Shown here: piece after piece, positions 17,356-26,508 of the stretch
How positions within the stretch are numbered: position 1 is the first letter of the stretch
Layout: every line of letters starts with the position of its first letter
Origin: Fidelibacterota bacterium
GTDB lineage: Bacteria > Marinisomatota > Marinisomatia > Marinisomatales > TCS55
Reading direction: 5' to 3'
NCBI GenBank assembly: GCA_004124535.1
Contig: SCKQ01000009.1
Coordinates: forward strand, 1-56,022
Length of the DNA stretch: 56,022 nucleotides
Translations under genes and position numbers: made by a program
The notes under the pieces: generated by a model
Told to the model about the DNA's origin: nothing
Seen by the model: the letters and a program-made list of their open reading frames with translations, nothing else
Database searches by the model: none

Positions 17356-18944
17356 TGCCCTTATTGAAAATAGACAGTAAGGAAATTGAGATAAAAAGTG
17401 GTACCACAGTGCTGCAAGCAGCTGAGGCCAATGGTATAGAGATACCTTATTACTGTTACCATCCTGCTCTGGAGATTGTTGGCAGTTGCCGCATGTGCCT
17501 TGTACAGGTAGAAGGGATGCCTAAACTACAAGTGTCATGCAACACTTTTGTAGGGGATGTTCCTCCTGAACGCAAAGTAGACGGTAAATATGATATGGTG
17601 GTGGATACGCAGAATGATCTCGTGGTCCAAGAGAGAAAAAATATACTGGAATTTCTTTTGCTAAATCATCCGCTCGATTGTCCCGTATGTGACCAGGCCG
17701 GTGAATGTTATCTTCAAGACTATTCTTTCAAATTTGGCAACGCCCATAGCCGTTTCGATGAAGCGAAAAGAGTGCGTCCCAATGAATATCTTGGTTCGCA
17801 GATTGTCATCAATCACAATCGCTGTATTTTATGCAGTCGTTGTGTTCGTTTCACGCAGGAAATTTCGGGTACCAGTGAACTATTTGTTGAAGCCCGTGGA
17901 TATAATTCAAAAATAGCAGCCCTGGAAGACAAGCCCCTTGATAATCTATTAGCAGGCAATGTGGCAGATATTTGTCCGGTAGGTGCGCTTTTAAGTACTG
18001 ACTATATCCATAAGAATCGTATTTGGAACCTTAAAGAACAACCTTCTGTGTGCCAGGATTGCAGTGTTGGCTGCAACGTTGATGTATTTTCTCAAAGAGA
18101 CCAGATTTTACGATTAACCCCTAGGGAGAATCACGACGTGAATGGCTACTTCATGTGTGACATAGGACGCTACGGTTTCCACCGCTTTGAGGAAATCGAG
18201 CGGGTTACCCAACCCATGGTGCGAAATGGCGAATCTTTTGATGCACTCAATTGGGACAAAGCGATCGAAAAGACAGCAGATCTGATCAAAAAATCAAATG
18301 GTAAAACTGCTGGTATTGTTTCACCCTTTCACACCAATGAATCAAATTTTTTATTAGGCCTAATGATGAATGGTGTTCTGGGTTCGCTACCACCAATAAC
18401 GAAGAAAGAAATAACTTATCAATCGGGATTTCGGATTAGCGCTGACCGTTCACCAAACCGGAGGGGTATGAATAATATCTGTGGAGAAATAGTGGCAGAT
18501 TTGCCTTCTGAAATAAAAGCACAGGCCATTCATGGTTTATACATTTTGGATGACGGTGTAGATAGGGAATCTGATGATGTCTGGAAAGAGATTTTAGCGA
18601 AAATGGATTTTGTAGTTGTGCAAACCTATGCCATGACGGCGTTGGCAAGATCAGCCAACATCATTTTACCCGGTCTGGCACCCTTTGAGCGGGAGGGAAC
18701 TATCACCAATGATAGGGACCGTGTGCAATGGTTGCGGTCGTCCTTGCCCAAGAAAGGAGAATCCCGTGCTGATTGGGAAATCCTGATGATGGTGATGAAA
18801 GCACTGGATAAAGAGGAACAGACCTTTGCAGATGTAGGTCAGGTAATAAAGGTGATGGGTGAAAAGTTTCCAGCTTATAAAGGTCTGTCTTTCTTCCGGT
18901 TAGGGCCACATGGTATGTCATTAAATGGGAAAGCCAGCGGGTAA
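17355..18944 (+). CDS. nuoG: NADH-quinone oxidoreductase subunit G, compact form
   Basis: This 529-aa subunit carries the electron wire of the NADH arm. In order it has a [2Fe-2S] motif (CYH..., CRMC, VSC; residues ~34-65), the His-Cys cluster HPLDCPVCDQAGEC, the CILCSRC...CPVGA cluster, and C-x2-C-x3-C-x27-C, the pattern of extra cluster N7. The C-terminal molybdopterin-type domain is greatly shortened (E. coli NuoG is about 908 aa), keeping mainly its closing segment with NIILPGLAPFEREGTITN. Clean junctions with nuoF and nuoH show this is the natural length and not a break. Confidence 0.94.
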   Translation: MPLLKIDSKEIEIKSGTTVLQAAEANGIEIPYYCYHPALEIVGSCRMCLVQVEGMPKLQVSCNTFVGDVPPERKVDGKYDMVVDTQNDLVVQERKNILEFLLLNHPLDCPVCDQAGECYLQDYSFKFGNAHSRFDEAKRVRPNEYLGSQIVINHNRCILCSRCVRFTQEISGTSELFVEARGYNSKIAALEDKPLDNLLAGNVADICPVGALLSTDYIHKNRIWNLKEQPSVCQDCSVGCNVDVFSQRDQILRLTPRENHDVNGYFMCDIGRYGFHRFEEIERVTQPMVRNGESFDALNWDKAIEKTADLIKKSNGKTAGIVSPFHTNESNFLLGLMMNGVLGSLPPITKKEITYQSGFRISADRSPNRRGMNNICGEIVADLPSEIKAQAIHGLYILDDGVDRESDDVWKEILAKMDFVVVQTYAMTALARSANIILPGLAPFEREGTITNDRDRVQWLRSSLPKKGESRADWEILMMVMKALDKEEQTFADVGQVIKVMGEKFPAYKGLSFFRLGPHGMSLNGKASG

Positions 18945-19978
18945 TGGACCTTTTGGGCTTTATTATTATTTGTGTAAAGGTTCTGGTAGTTTTTGCAGCT
19001 ACTATGCTTACTGTGCTAATGATGATCTATGCAGAAAGACGAGTATCCGCTTTTATACAGGGTCGGCTAGGGCCAAACCGCGTTGGGCCACAGGGACTTC
19101 TCCAGCCAATTGCTGATGGTATCAAATTCCTTATGAAGGAGGACATTATACCGGATGGGGTGAATAAACCTATTTACCTGCTGGCGCCAGTAATTATGCT
19201 TATACCCGCTTTGATGACATTTGCGGTGATTCCATTTGGGTCAGATATCACACTTTTTGGTAGGCAGATTCCCTTGCAAGTAGCTGATGTGAATGTTGGA
19301 ATTCTTTATGTTCTTGCTCTCACCAGTATTGGTGTCTATGGTATTGTATTAGCAGGGTGGTCTTCAAATAGCAAATATTCCCTTCTTGGTGGACTCCGTT
19401 CAGCGGCGCAGCTTATCAGTTATGAATTAGCAATGGGGCTCGCCGTAGTAAGTATAATTTTACTATCAGGATCATTGAAACTAAATGATATTGTTGCTGA
19501 TCAACAGGGATATCTTTTTTCATGGAACGTATTTAAGCAACCTTTGGCTTTTATCATTTTTTTGATCGCTGTTTATGCAGAAACCAATCGGCTTCCTTTT
19601 GATCTTTCAGAAGCGGAACAGGAATTAGTGGGAGGGTATCATACTGAATACAGCAGTATGAAATTTGCCATGTTCTTTATGGCTGAGTATGCCAACATGA
19701 TCACCGCTGCGGCCTTAACAGTGACCCTGTTTTTTGGAGGTTGGGATGTCCCCTTAATTAATGAAACTTCACTGGGCATATGGGGGACGGTGCTATCTGT
19801 CTTGTCTTTTATTCTGAAGATGGGTTTTTTCCTATTTCTCTTTATCTGGGTACGATGGACGTTTCCACGTTTCCGCTATGATCAATTGATGAAAATCGGA
19901 TGGAAGGTTATGCTTCCAATAGCACTTTTGAACATATTTGTCACGGCTGGGTATCTCACTCTTACTGCATCGATATAA
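18944..19978 (+). CDS. nuoH: NADH-quinone oxidoreductase subunit H (complex I, second copy)
   Basis: This 344-aa membrane subunit at the quinone cavity has the classic loop GRLGPNRVGPQGLLQPIAD followed by KEDIIP, and the acidic LSEAEQELVGGYHTEYS segment. It is closer to the textbook NuoH than the first copy. The start overlaps the nuoG stop (TAATG), and its stop overlaps the nuoI start in the same way. Confidence 0.96.
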   Translation: MDLLGFIIICVKVLVVFAATMLTVLMMIYAERRVSAFIQGRLGPNRVGPQGLLQPIADGIKFLMKEDIIPDGVNKPIYLLAPVIMLIPALMTFAVIPFGSDITLFGRQIPLQVADVNVGILYVLALTSIGVYGIVLAGWSSNSKYSLLGGLRSAAQLISYELAMGLAVVSIILLSGSLKLNDIVADQQGYLFSWNVFKQPLAFIIFLIAVYAETNRLPFDLSEAEQELVGGYHTEYSSMKFAMFFMAEYANMITAAALTVTLFFGGWDVPLINETSLGIWGTVLSVLSFILKMGFFLFLFIWVRWTFPRFRYDQLMKIGWKVMLPIALLNIFVTAGYLTLTASI

Positions 19979-20496
19979 TGGCCACGATTATTAAATCATA
20001 CGAACCGACTTTTTGGGATAAGCTCTACATCCCTGCTTTGGTAAAGGGGTTGATGGTGACGATCAAGCATTTCTTCAGGAGAAAAGTAACGGTTCAATAT
20101 CCAGACGAACATCATATCCCACCGCAAGGATACCGTGGTCTCCACCGCTTGAATAAGTTTCCGGAAGGTCGGATCAAGTGCGTAGCCTGTGAAATGTGTT
20201 CTGCCGCTTGTCCTGCGGACTGCATTCACATAATTCCTGGTCCTTCACCATGGGATGAAGGAAAAGAAAGATACCCTGTTCGGTTTGATATCGATTTGTT
20301 GCGGTGCATTTTCTGCGGCTTTTGTGAAATGGCATGTCCAGAGGAGGCAATTGAGTTAACGGAGATTTATGATTTTTCTGATTATACGAGGGAAGACCTC
20401 ATAATTGACAAAGATGGGTTATTAGAGGTTTACGAATTAACCAAAGACCAGAACTATTATTCGCGAAAAAACGATAGCCAAGAGTCCCAGACATAG
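19978..20496 (+). CDS. nuoI: NADH-quinone oxidoreductase subunit I (complex I, second copy)
   Basis: This 172-aa subunit has two [4Fe-4S] motifs, CVACEMCSAACPADC and CIFCGFCEMACPEEA, with a short spacer. The ATG at 19978 forms a TAATG overlap with nuoH. The frame is open back to 19900, but that region lies inside nuoH and does not resemble NuoI. Confidence 0.95.
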   Translation: MATIIKSYEPTFWDKLYIPALVKGLMVTIKHFFRRKVTVQYPDEHHIPPQGYRGLHRLNKFPEGRIKCVACEMCSAACPADCIHIIPGPSPWDEGKERYPVRFDIDLLRCIFCGFCEMACPEEAIELTEIYDFSDYTREDLIIDKDGLLEVYELTKDQNYYSRKNDSQESQT

Positions 20497-20525
20497 ACAT
20501 CAGACAGATCTAATTCCAGAATAAA

Positions 20526-21026
20526 ATGTCGCTTGCACTCCTATTTTATCTAACTGCTTCAATAGCCGTAGGATCAGCGATCTTTGTGGTATTGAATAGG
20601 AATGCTGTTTACAGTGCCATATTGCTCGTACTCTGTTTTTTCGCTCTTGCGGTTCTTTATCTACTGTTAGAGGCTTATTTTCTCGCTGTCCTTGAGGTAT
20701 TCATCTATGCTGGCGCAATTATGGTTCTTTTCTTATTTGTTATTATGCTGCTCAACTTAGGACGCGAGGATGCTCTACCACGCTTTATACAATTACAGCG
20801 CGCTTTATCCCTGCTGATGGTTGTTCTTTTCTTTTTCGGGATTTTCCTGATCATGTTGAATGGACCTGGGGTATTGCATCAGCCGGTTGAGAAATTTTCA
20901 GCTGGAGGTATTTATTCGCTCGGAGAAGCTCTTTTTACTAAGTATCTGTTTCCCTTTGAAGTTGCTTCACTGTTGCTACTTGTTGCGCTGATTGGAACTG
21001 TGTATTTGGCTAAAAAGAAGATCTGA
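20526..21026 (+). CDS. nuoJ: NADH-quinone oxidoreductase subunit J (complex I, second copy)
   Basis: This 166-aa membrane subunit has five helices. The conserved [20 protein letters not shown] helix and the closing [22 protein letters not shown] segment identify it. The gap from nuoI is 29 bp. The stop overlaps the nuoK start (TGATG). Confidence 0.94.
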   Translation: MSLALLFYLTASIAVGSAIFVVLNRNAVYSAILLVLCFFALAVLYLLLEAYFLAVLEVFIYAGAIMVLFLFVIMLLNLGREDALPRFIQLQRALSLLMVVLFFFGIFLIMLNGPGVLHQPVEKFSAGGIYSLGEALFTKYLFPFEVASLLLLVALIGTVYLAKKKI

Positions 21027-21331
21027 TGGTCGTACCTCTCGAACATGTCATTGTTTTGAGCATGATTCTTTTTTCAATTGGTGTGTTAGGTGTTCTATTC
21101 CGACGTAATGCTATAACGATTTTTATGTCTATCGAATTGATGCTGAACGCGGTTAATCTAGCGCTGGTCGGTTTCTCTCGTTACTATAACAGTGTCGATG
21201 GCCAAGTCTTTGTTTTTCTAGTAATGACATTGGCTGCTGCTGAGGTGGCAGTGGGTCTGGCGATCATTATCGCTCTCTATCGAAATCGCCAGACAGTGAA
21301 TATTGATGAAATCAATTTGATGAAGAATTAA
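21026..21331 (+). CDS. nuoK: NADH-quinone oxidoreductase subunit K (complex I, second copy)
   Basis: This 101-aa, three-helix subunit has both proton-path glutamates, in [11 protein letters not shown] and [11 protein letters not shown], and ends with [13 protein letters not shown]. It is the last conventional small membrane subunit before the inserted antiporter-like block. Confidence 0.95.
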   Translation: MVVPLEHVIVLSMILFSIGVLGVLFRRNAITIFMSIELMLNAVNLALVGFSRYYNSVDGQVFVFLVMTLAAAEVAVGLAIIIALYRNRQTVNIDEINLMKN

Positions 21332-21340
21332 CAAACACTT

Positions 21341-22834
21341 ATGGAAACTATTGTATCCATAAAACCTTTACTTGCGGTTCTCGTTTCTGCTGTAGGTGCG
21401 TTATTCATCATTTTTTTCGGGAAAAAACCGAATATTAGAGAATCCTGGTCCTTAATTGCAGGCGTGTTAAAACTGGTTATTGTACTATCCATGATACCCG
21501 CAGTGGTTTATGATAAAACGATAATTTCCTATTCCCTGTTCACAATCCTGCCTGGCATTGAGATTGGTTTCAGGGTTGACGCATTTGGTCTTTTGTTCGC
21601 CATGGGTGCTTCCTTACTTTGGATTGCAACTTCTTTTTATTCAATTGGGTATATGCGGTCTACTAATGAGCACTCGCAGACACGTTATTTTGCCTGTTTT
21701 GCAGTATCGCTTTCCGCTACAATCGGTGTTGCATTCTCAGCGAACCTGTTTACCATGTTTCTTTTCTATGAAATTTTGACGATCATTACTTATCCACTTG
21801 TGGCTCACAAGGGTACTTTAGAAGCGAAGGCGGGTGGCAGAAAATATGCTATTTACCTGCTCGGAGCGGCCAAGGCTTTTTTAGTCGCAGCTATAATTCT
21901 AACCTACAATCTGACAGGTACACTTGAATTTTCAAAAACTGGGATCTTTCCGGCAGTAGTTCAATCAGTAAATCCCGAATTGCTATATATAATATTTGTG
22001 CTTTTCTTTTTTGGGTTTGCCAAGAGTGCTGTAATGCCTTTCCACAGTTGGCTTCCAGCCGCAATGGTTGCTCCCACGCCGGTCAGCGCACTGCTCCATG
22101 CTGTTGCAGTAGTCAAAACAGGGGTTTTTACTGTACTTCGCATTATATTTTTTGTCTTTGGTGCAGACTTAATGATGGATATTGGTGTGGATGTGTTCGT
22201 AATCACATTTGCATCGTTCACCATCATTACCGCTTCTCTCCTGGCCCTGAGCAGAGATAACCTGAAGGCGCGGCTGGCATTTTCAACCATCAGCCAGCTT
22301 TCTTATATTATTTTGGGTGCTGCTCTGCTTACACCAAGTGCAATGGTCGGTGGTATAATTCATATTACAAATCACGCCTTTTCAAAGATTACCCTCTTTT
22401 TCTGTGCCGGTTCAATTTATGTTTCAACTTATAAGACTAAAGTTAGCCAGTTAAACGGTATCGGGAAAAAAATGCCCTGGACAATGGCTGCCTTTGCAAT
22501 TGCTACTTTGAGCATGATCGGTATTCCGCCTGTATCTGGATTTATTACAAAATGGTATCTTGTTATTGGTTCTTTAGAGCGCCATAGTTTGGTTGTACTT
22601 ACTGTGTTGCTGGTGAGCTCGTTTCTGAATGCGGCATACTTTGTTCCAATTCTGTATAGGGCGTTTTTTAAAGAGGAAAATTCAAATTCCAAACACATTG
22701 ATTCATCTGACGATGGCAGTCTAAAAGAAAACCCGTTTTTAGTGGTGCCACTCACGTTAACTGCGATAATAAGTGTTGTGCTGGGACTATATCCTGACTT
22801 TATAGTGCAATTAGCTGAAATGGTAGTCAAATGA
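21341..22834 (+). CDS. MrpD-like proton-translocating antiporter subunit in the nuo operon
   Basis: This 497-aa, ~14-helix member of the proton-conducting membrane transporter family (NuoL/M/N, MrpA/D) is not a normal member of a 14-subunit complex I. The proton-path residues are present: Glu in LFYEILTI (TM5), K228 in FAKSAVMPFHSWLP (TM7), Lys in AVVKTGVFT (TM8) and Lys in FITKWYLV (TM12). It lacks the NuoL-type C-terminal lateral helix. It sits between nuoK and a second NuoL-like gene, overlapping the next small gene by ATGA. It would either be a fourth antiporter-like module of complex I or a Mrp-like partner of it. Confidence 0.85.
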   Translation: METIVSIKPLLAVLVSAVGALFIIFFGKKPNIRESWSLIAGVLKLVIVLSMIPAVVYDKTIISYSLFTILPGIEIGFRVDAFGLLFAMGASLLWIATSFYSIGYMRSTNEHSQTRYFACFAVSLSATIGVAFSANLFTMFLFYEILTIITYPLVAHKGTLEAKAGGRKYAIYLLGAAKAFLVAAIILTYNLTGTLEFSKTGIFPAVVQSVNPELLYIIFVLFFFGFAKSAVMPFHSWLPAAMVAPTPVSALLHAVAVVKTGVFTVLRIIFFVFGADLMMDIGVDVFVITFASFTIITASLLALSRDNLKARLAFSTISQLSYIILGAALLTPSAMVGGIIHITNHAFSKITLFFCAGSIYVSTYKTKVSQLNGIGKKMPWTMAAFAIATLSMIGIPPVSGFITKWYLVIGSLERHSLVVLTVLLVSSFLNAAYFVPILYRAFFKEENSNSKHIDSSDDGSLKENPFLVVPLTLTAIISVVLGLYPDFIVQLAEMVVK

Positions 22835-23076
22835 AATTATTAGATATAATAGAAGTTCTTAGGACGAAGGCAGCTAAGAGAATTGCCTACGGTGCACTGA
22901 TTTTACTCATTGTAGTGGATTTTATTATTCCTCGCCACGAGGTTCATTTTTTTGGAGATAATATACGTGGATTCTGGTCTTTATTCGGCTTTATCGCCTG
23001 TGTGCTCATTATTATTATATCCAAATGGATAGGTCACCTCGGTCTTATGCAGGATGAGAGTTATTATGATGAGTGA
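22831..23076 (+). CDS. Small two-helix membrane protein of the antiporter block
   Basis: This 81-aa protein has two predicted transmembrane helices (about residues 18-35 and 47-68) and an acidic C-terminus ending DESYYDE. From memory, short proteins with a similar GFxACVxIxxxSK helix and terminal acidic tyrosine motif accompany MrpD-like subunits in other bacteria, but I cannot verify a family name. It overlaps the upstream MrpD-like gene by 4 bp (ATGA) and the downstream gene by about 8 bp, so translation is probably coupled. A role in assembling or bridging the two antiporter-like subunits is an inference. Confidence 0.75.
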   Translation: MKLLDIIEVLRTKAAKRIAYGALILLIVVDFIIPRHEVHFFGDNIRGFWSLFGFIACVLIIIISKWIGHLGLMQDESYYDE

Positions 23077-24862
23077 GATTTTTAACATTCAATTTTTACA
23101 TCCCTCTGCATTTTATCTCCTAGGAGGACTATTTATCCCACTGTTCAAGGGTAAAATCAAGCAGGGTTACATGCTTTTTGTTTCTCTTATGGCCTTTTTT
23201 GCCGTAGTCGTTATGCCGCATGGTACATATGGTGTCTATGAATTTCTCAGCTGGAAGTTGACTTTTGGAGATGTGGATAAACTGAGTAAGGTCTTTGCTT
23301 ATATTTTCACTATCATGGGTGTGATAGGAATAATCTATTCTATTCATGTAAAGAATGATGGTGAACATTTCGCTGTCTTTTACTACGTTGGCGGATCTTT
23401 GGGTGTAACATTTGCAGGGGATTTTCTCACTTTATTCTTATTCTGGGAAGTGATGGCCTTTTCTTCGGTTTTTCTGGTATGGTTTCGAAAGTCGCCATCT
23501 TCCGTTGATTCCGGATTCAGATATCTTTTATGGCATGTTGCCGGCGGCCTGATATTGTTGGCTGGAATAATACTACAGTACTCGATAAGTGGTGATTTAT
23601 CAATCCAGTATTTGCCCTTTCACGGTTGGTGGCCTACAGATCTCCAGAGTTTGGCATCATTTCTCATTGTAATAGGATTTATTGTTAATGCGGCTGTTCC
23701 TCCGTTTGGCGCATGGCTTCCTGATGCCTACCCCGCTGCTACGGTTACAGGTGCCGTTTTCATGAGTGCCTTTACGACTAAAACCGCAGTCTATGCACTG
23801 ATCCGGATCTGTGCGGGCTCTGAAATGTTAATCATCATGGGCGTTATTATGGCGATCTATGGTGTTGTCTATGCGGTGCTTGAGAATGATGCTCGCCGGC
23901 TCCTCGCATATCATATTATCAGCCAGGTGGGTTATATGGTAGCTGGTGTTGGTCTGGGAACCCAAATGGCTATAAACGGGGTTGTAGCACATGCCTTTTG
24001 TCACATCCTTTATAAATCCCTTTTATTTATGGGTACAGGTTCTGTTTTGTATATGGCAGGTACAGCGAAGTTGACAGAATTGGGCGGTTTATATAAAACT
24101 ATGCCGCGAACGATGATTTATACAATAATTGGTGGTCTTTCCATATCTGCATTTCCATTTTTCAGCGGTTTTGTGAGTAAATCTATTACAGTTGCTGCTT
24201 TCGGTGAAGCACATTTGACTTGGGCATTTATGGCGCTAATGCTCGCCTCTGCAGGGACATTTCTACACACAGGTCTCAAGGTACCCTATTTTATCTGGTT
24301 TGGTAAAGATCGAGGTCTTAAGGCTAAAGAACCACCCTGGAATATGGAACTGGCCATGATAATAGGTTCACTTTTCTGCGTAGGACTTGGGGTATTTTAT
24401 AAATCTCTTTATGCATTACTACCCTATCCCGTTCATTTTGAACCTTATACAGCATATCATATTTGGGAGACCTTGCAGGTATTGTTTTTTACTCAGCTTG
24501 GGTTTTTTCTGTTACTTAAAAAACTTTGGTGTGAAGATACGATCAGTCTGGATACAGATTGGTTTCTCCGCAAAGGGGCAGACGCCTTTTTGCGTTTTAC
24601 AAAACCGCTAGCAAATATCGAATACAACTTCATCGGTGAGATTTATGAATATATTATTCAGAAACCAGTAATGGGTGTCGCTAAGATTTTTAAAATGGTA
24701 GATACGGTTATTGTGGATGGATCTCTCAATGGACTGGGCAAATTGACACTGGCCTGCAGCAGGAAGATGCAGAATGTTCAAAGTGGTCAGATTCAACACT
24801 ATGCAATGGTTATGGTTGCAGGATTCATTGTATTGATAGTGATCATTATGGTGTTACCGTAA
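23069..24862 (+). CDS. NuoL/MrpD-like antiporter subunit (NuoL position of the second complex I)
   Basis: This 597-aa membrane protein has about 15-16 helices. Its C-terminal tail ends with VQSGQIQHYAM plus a final hydrophobic helix, matching the VQTGRLQNY tail of the first NuoL, so it probably takes the NuoL position. Its core is MrpD-like: LPDAYPAATVTGAVFMSAFTTKTAVY. The TM7 lysine is replaced by Asn207 (FIVNAAVPPFG), while the TM5 Glu (FWEVMAF), K238 in TM8 and the TM12 Lys (GFVSKSI) remain. Starts at 23054, 23066 and 23069 are all possible. I prefer ATG 23069, which begins MSEIFNIQF. Confidence 0.82.
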   Translation: MSEIFNIQFLHPSAFYLLGGLFIPLFKGKIKQGYMLFVSLMAFFAVVVMPHGTYGVYEFLSWKLTFGDVDKLSKVFAYIFTIMGVIGIIYSIHVKNDGEHFAVFYYVGGSLGVTFAGDFLTLFLFWEVMAFSSVFLVWFRKSPSSVDSGFRYLLWHVAGGLILLAGIILQYSISGDLSIQYLPFHGWWPTDLQSLASFLIVIGFIVNAAVPPFGAWLPDAYPAATVTGAVFMSAFTTKTAVYALIRICAGSEMLIIMGVIMAIYGVVYAVLENDARRLLAYHIISQVGYMVAGVGLGTQMAINGVVAHAFCHILYKSLLFMGTGSVLYMAGTAKLTELGGLYKTMPRTMIYTIIGGLSISAFPFFSGFVSKSITVAAFGEAHLTWAFMALMLASAGTFLHTGLKVPYFIWFGKDRGLKAKEPPWNMELAMIIGSLFCVGLGVFYKSLYALLPYPVHFEPYTAYHIWETLQVLFFTQLGFFLLLKKLWCEDTISLDTDWFLRKGADAFLRFTKPLANIEYNFIGEIYEYIIQKPVMGVAKIFKMVDTVIVDGSLNGLGKLTLACSRKMQNVQSGQIQHYAMVMVAGFIVLIVIIMVLP

Positions 24863-24873
24863 AAAGGTAAAAG

Positions 24874-26439
24874 ATGGAAGGTATTATAATTAATAATCTT
24901 GATTATCCTGTATTGACGGTATGTACTTTTCTTCCGCTGGCCGGAGCCCTCATTATGCTTTTCCTAAAAAGAGGGCCTTTCATCAAATGGTTTGCGCTGA
25001 CGATAACAGTTGCAACATTTATCATTTCGCTGCCTATTTACAAACATTTTGATAAAACAACCTACAAGATGCAGTTTGTTGAAATCCGTACCTGGATACC
25101 GGCATGGAATATAAACTACAAGGTAGGAGTGGATGGTATCAGTGTATTATTTATAATTCTAGTCGCAATTTTAAGCATCCTTTGTGTATCGGTATCATGG
25201 AAGGCAATCCAGGAAAAAACAAAAGAGTTTTATATTTCCCTTTTGGTAATAGAAACTGCAATGATTGGAATTTTTGTATCGCTGAATGTATTTCTTTTCT
25301 ACCTTTTTTGGGAACTCACACTCATACCGATGTTCCTTCTGATAGGTGTGTGGGGAGGATCTCAAAGGATATACGCCGCAGTAAAGTTTGTTCTTTTTAT
25401 GCTGGCTGGAAGCGTTCTTATGCTGGTTGGAATAATTGTACTTTACTATGCAGGTGGTAAGACATTTGATATACTAGAACTCTCTAGGGTGAGTTACCCC
25501 ATAGAACTTCAATTATGGTTGTTCCTTGCCTTTTTTGCAGCCTTTGCAGTCAAAATGCCCATGTTTCCAATACATACCTGGCTCCCAGATGCCCATACGG
25601 AAGCGCCAACAGCCGGTAGTGTTATCTTAGCAGGCATTCTGCTTAAAATGGGCGCATACGGTTTTTTAAGGTTTTCTTTTCCCATGTTTCCCCATGCGGT
25701 AAAAGTACTTTTTATACCACTACTTGTTTTATCTGTCACTGCAATAATCTACGGGGCCTATGTCACTTTGATGCAAAAGGACATGAAGAGGCTGATCGCC
25801 TACTCCAGTGTCAGTCATATGGGTTTTGTAACGCTTGGTCTTTTCACTTTAAACCAGAACGGTGTCGAGGGTGGCATCCTTCAAATGATTAACCATGGTG
25901 TTATAACGGGTGCACTATTCTTGTGTGTCGGGATGATTTATGAGAGAACCCATTCAAGGATGATTAAAGATTACGGAGGACTTTCAAAGACCGTTCCAGT
26001 GTATACTGTGTTTTTTACGATTTTTACTCTGGCAGCGATCGGTCTTCCGGGCATGAACGCTTTTGTTGGGGAATTCCTTATCATTAGCGGTGCTTTCAAA
26101 GCAAATATGATCATTGCGGCCCTTTCTATAATTGGTGTAGTTCTGGGTGTGTGTTACATGGTTTGGTTGTATTACCGGGTTGCTCTTAATGAAATAAATA
26201 CCACTACGCAGTCCTCTCTTATTGATTTGGATTCGCGGGAAATTGCAACCCTTGCACCTTTGGTTATAATTGTTTTTTTAATCGGACTTCAACCGAATAT
26301 ATTATTGAGTTATATGCATGTTTCAGTTGAACACCTGCTTGAGCAAGTTCATAACTCTATACAACTTGAAAGTATTAACGCTTATGATCTTGTCAATTTA
26401 ATTTCTGAAAATATTAAGGCTTTATTCAAATGGGTCTAA
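24874..26439 (+). CDS. nuoM: NADH-quinone oxidoreductase subunit M (complex I, second copy)
   Basis: This 521-aa antiporter-like subunit has the NuoM residues: LFWELTLIPMFLLIG (TM5 Glu), FAVKMPMFPIHTWLPDAH (TM7 Lys), TEAPTAGSVILAGILLK and the TM12 Glu in FVGEFLII. About 45 extra C-terminal residues follow the last helix. The gap to nuoN is 69 bp with no clear signal. Confidence 0.94.
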   Translation: MEGIIINNLDYPVLTVCTFLPLAGALIMLFLKRGPFIKWFALTITVATFIISLPIYKHFDKTTYKMQFVEIRTWIPAWNINYKVGVDGISVLFIILVAILSILCVSVSWKAIQEKTKEFYISLLVIETAMIGIFVSLNVFLFYLFWELTLIPMFLLIGVWGGSQRIYAAVKFVLFMLAGSVLMLVGIIVLYYAGGKTFDILELSRVSYPIELQLWLFLAFFAAFAVKMPMFPIHTWLPDAHTEAPTAGSVILAGILLKMGAYGFLRFSFPMFPHAVKVLFIPLLVLSVTAIIYGAYVTLMQKDMKRLIAYSSVSHMGFVTLGLFTLNQNGVEGGILQMINHGVITGALFLCVGMIYERTHSRMIKDYGGLSKTVPVYTVFFTIFTLAAIGLPGMNAFVGEFLIISGAFKANMIIAALSIIGVVLGVCYMVWLYYRVALNEINTTTQSSLIDLDSREIATLAPLVIIVFLIGLQPNILLSYMHVSVEHLLEQVHNSIQLESINAYDLVNLISENIKALFKWV

Positions 26440-26508
26440 CAAGCTTATCCAATCGTCTTTTTAGGAATTATTTAATGGTTTTTTATTCGGAATAATCCTG
26501 TTGAATTC

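Noticed and set aside
17355..18944. nuoG truncated by a frameshift
   Set aside because: The reading frame ends exactly in an overlap with nuoH and keeps the family's closing segment, so the short form looks natural.
19900..19977. Longer nuoI starting at 19900
   Set aside because: The extension lies inside nuoH; the TAATG start at 19978 gives a normal NuoI.
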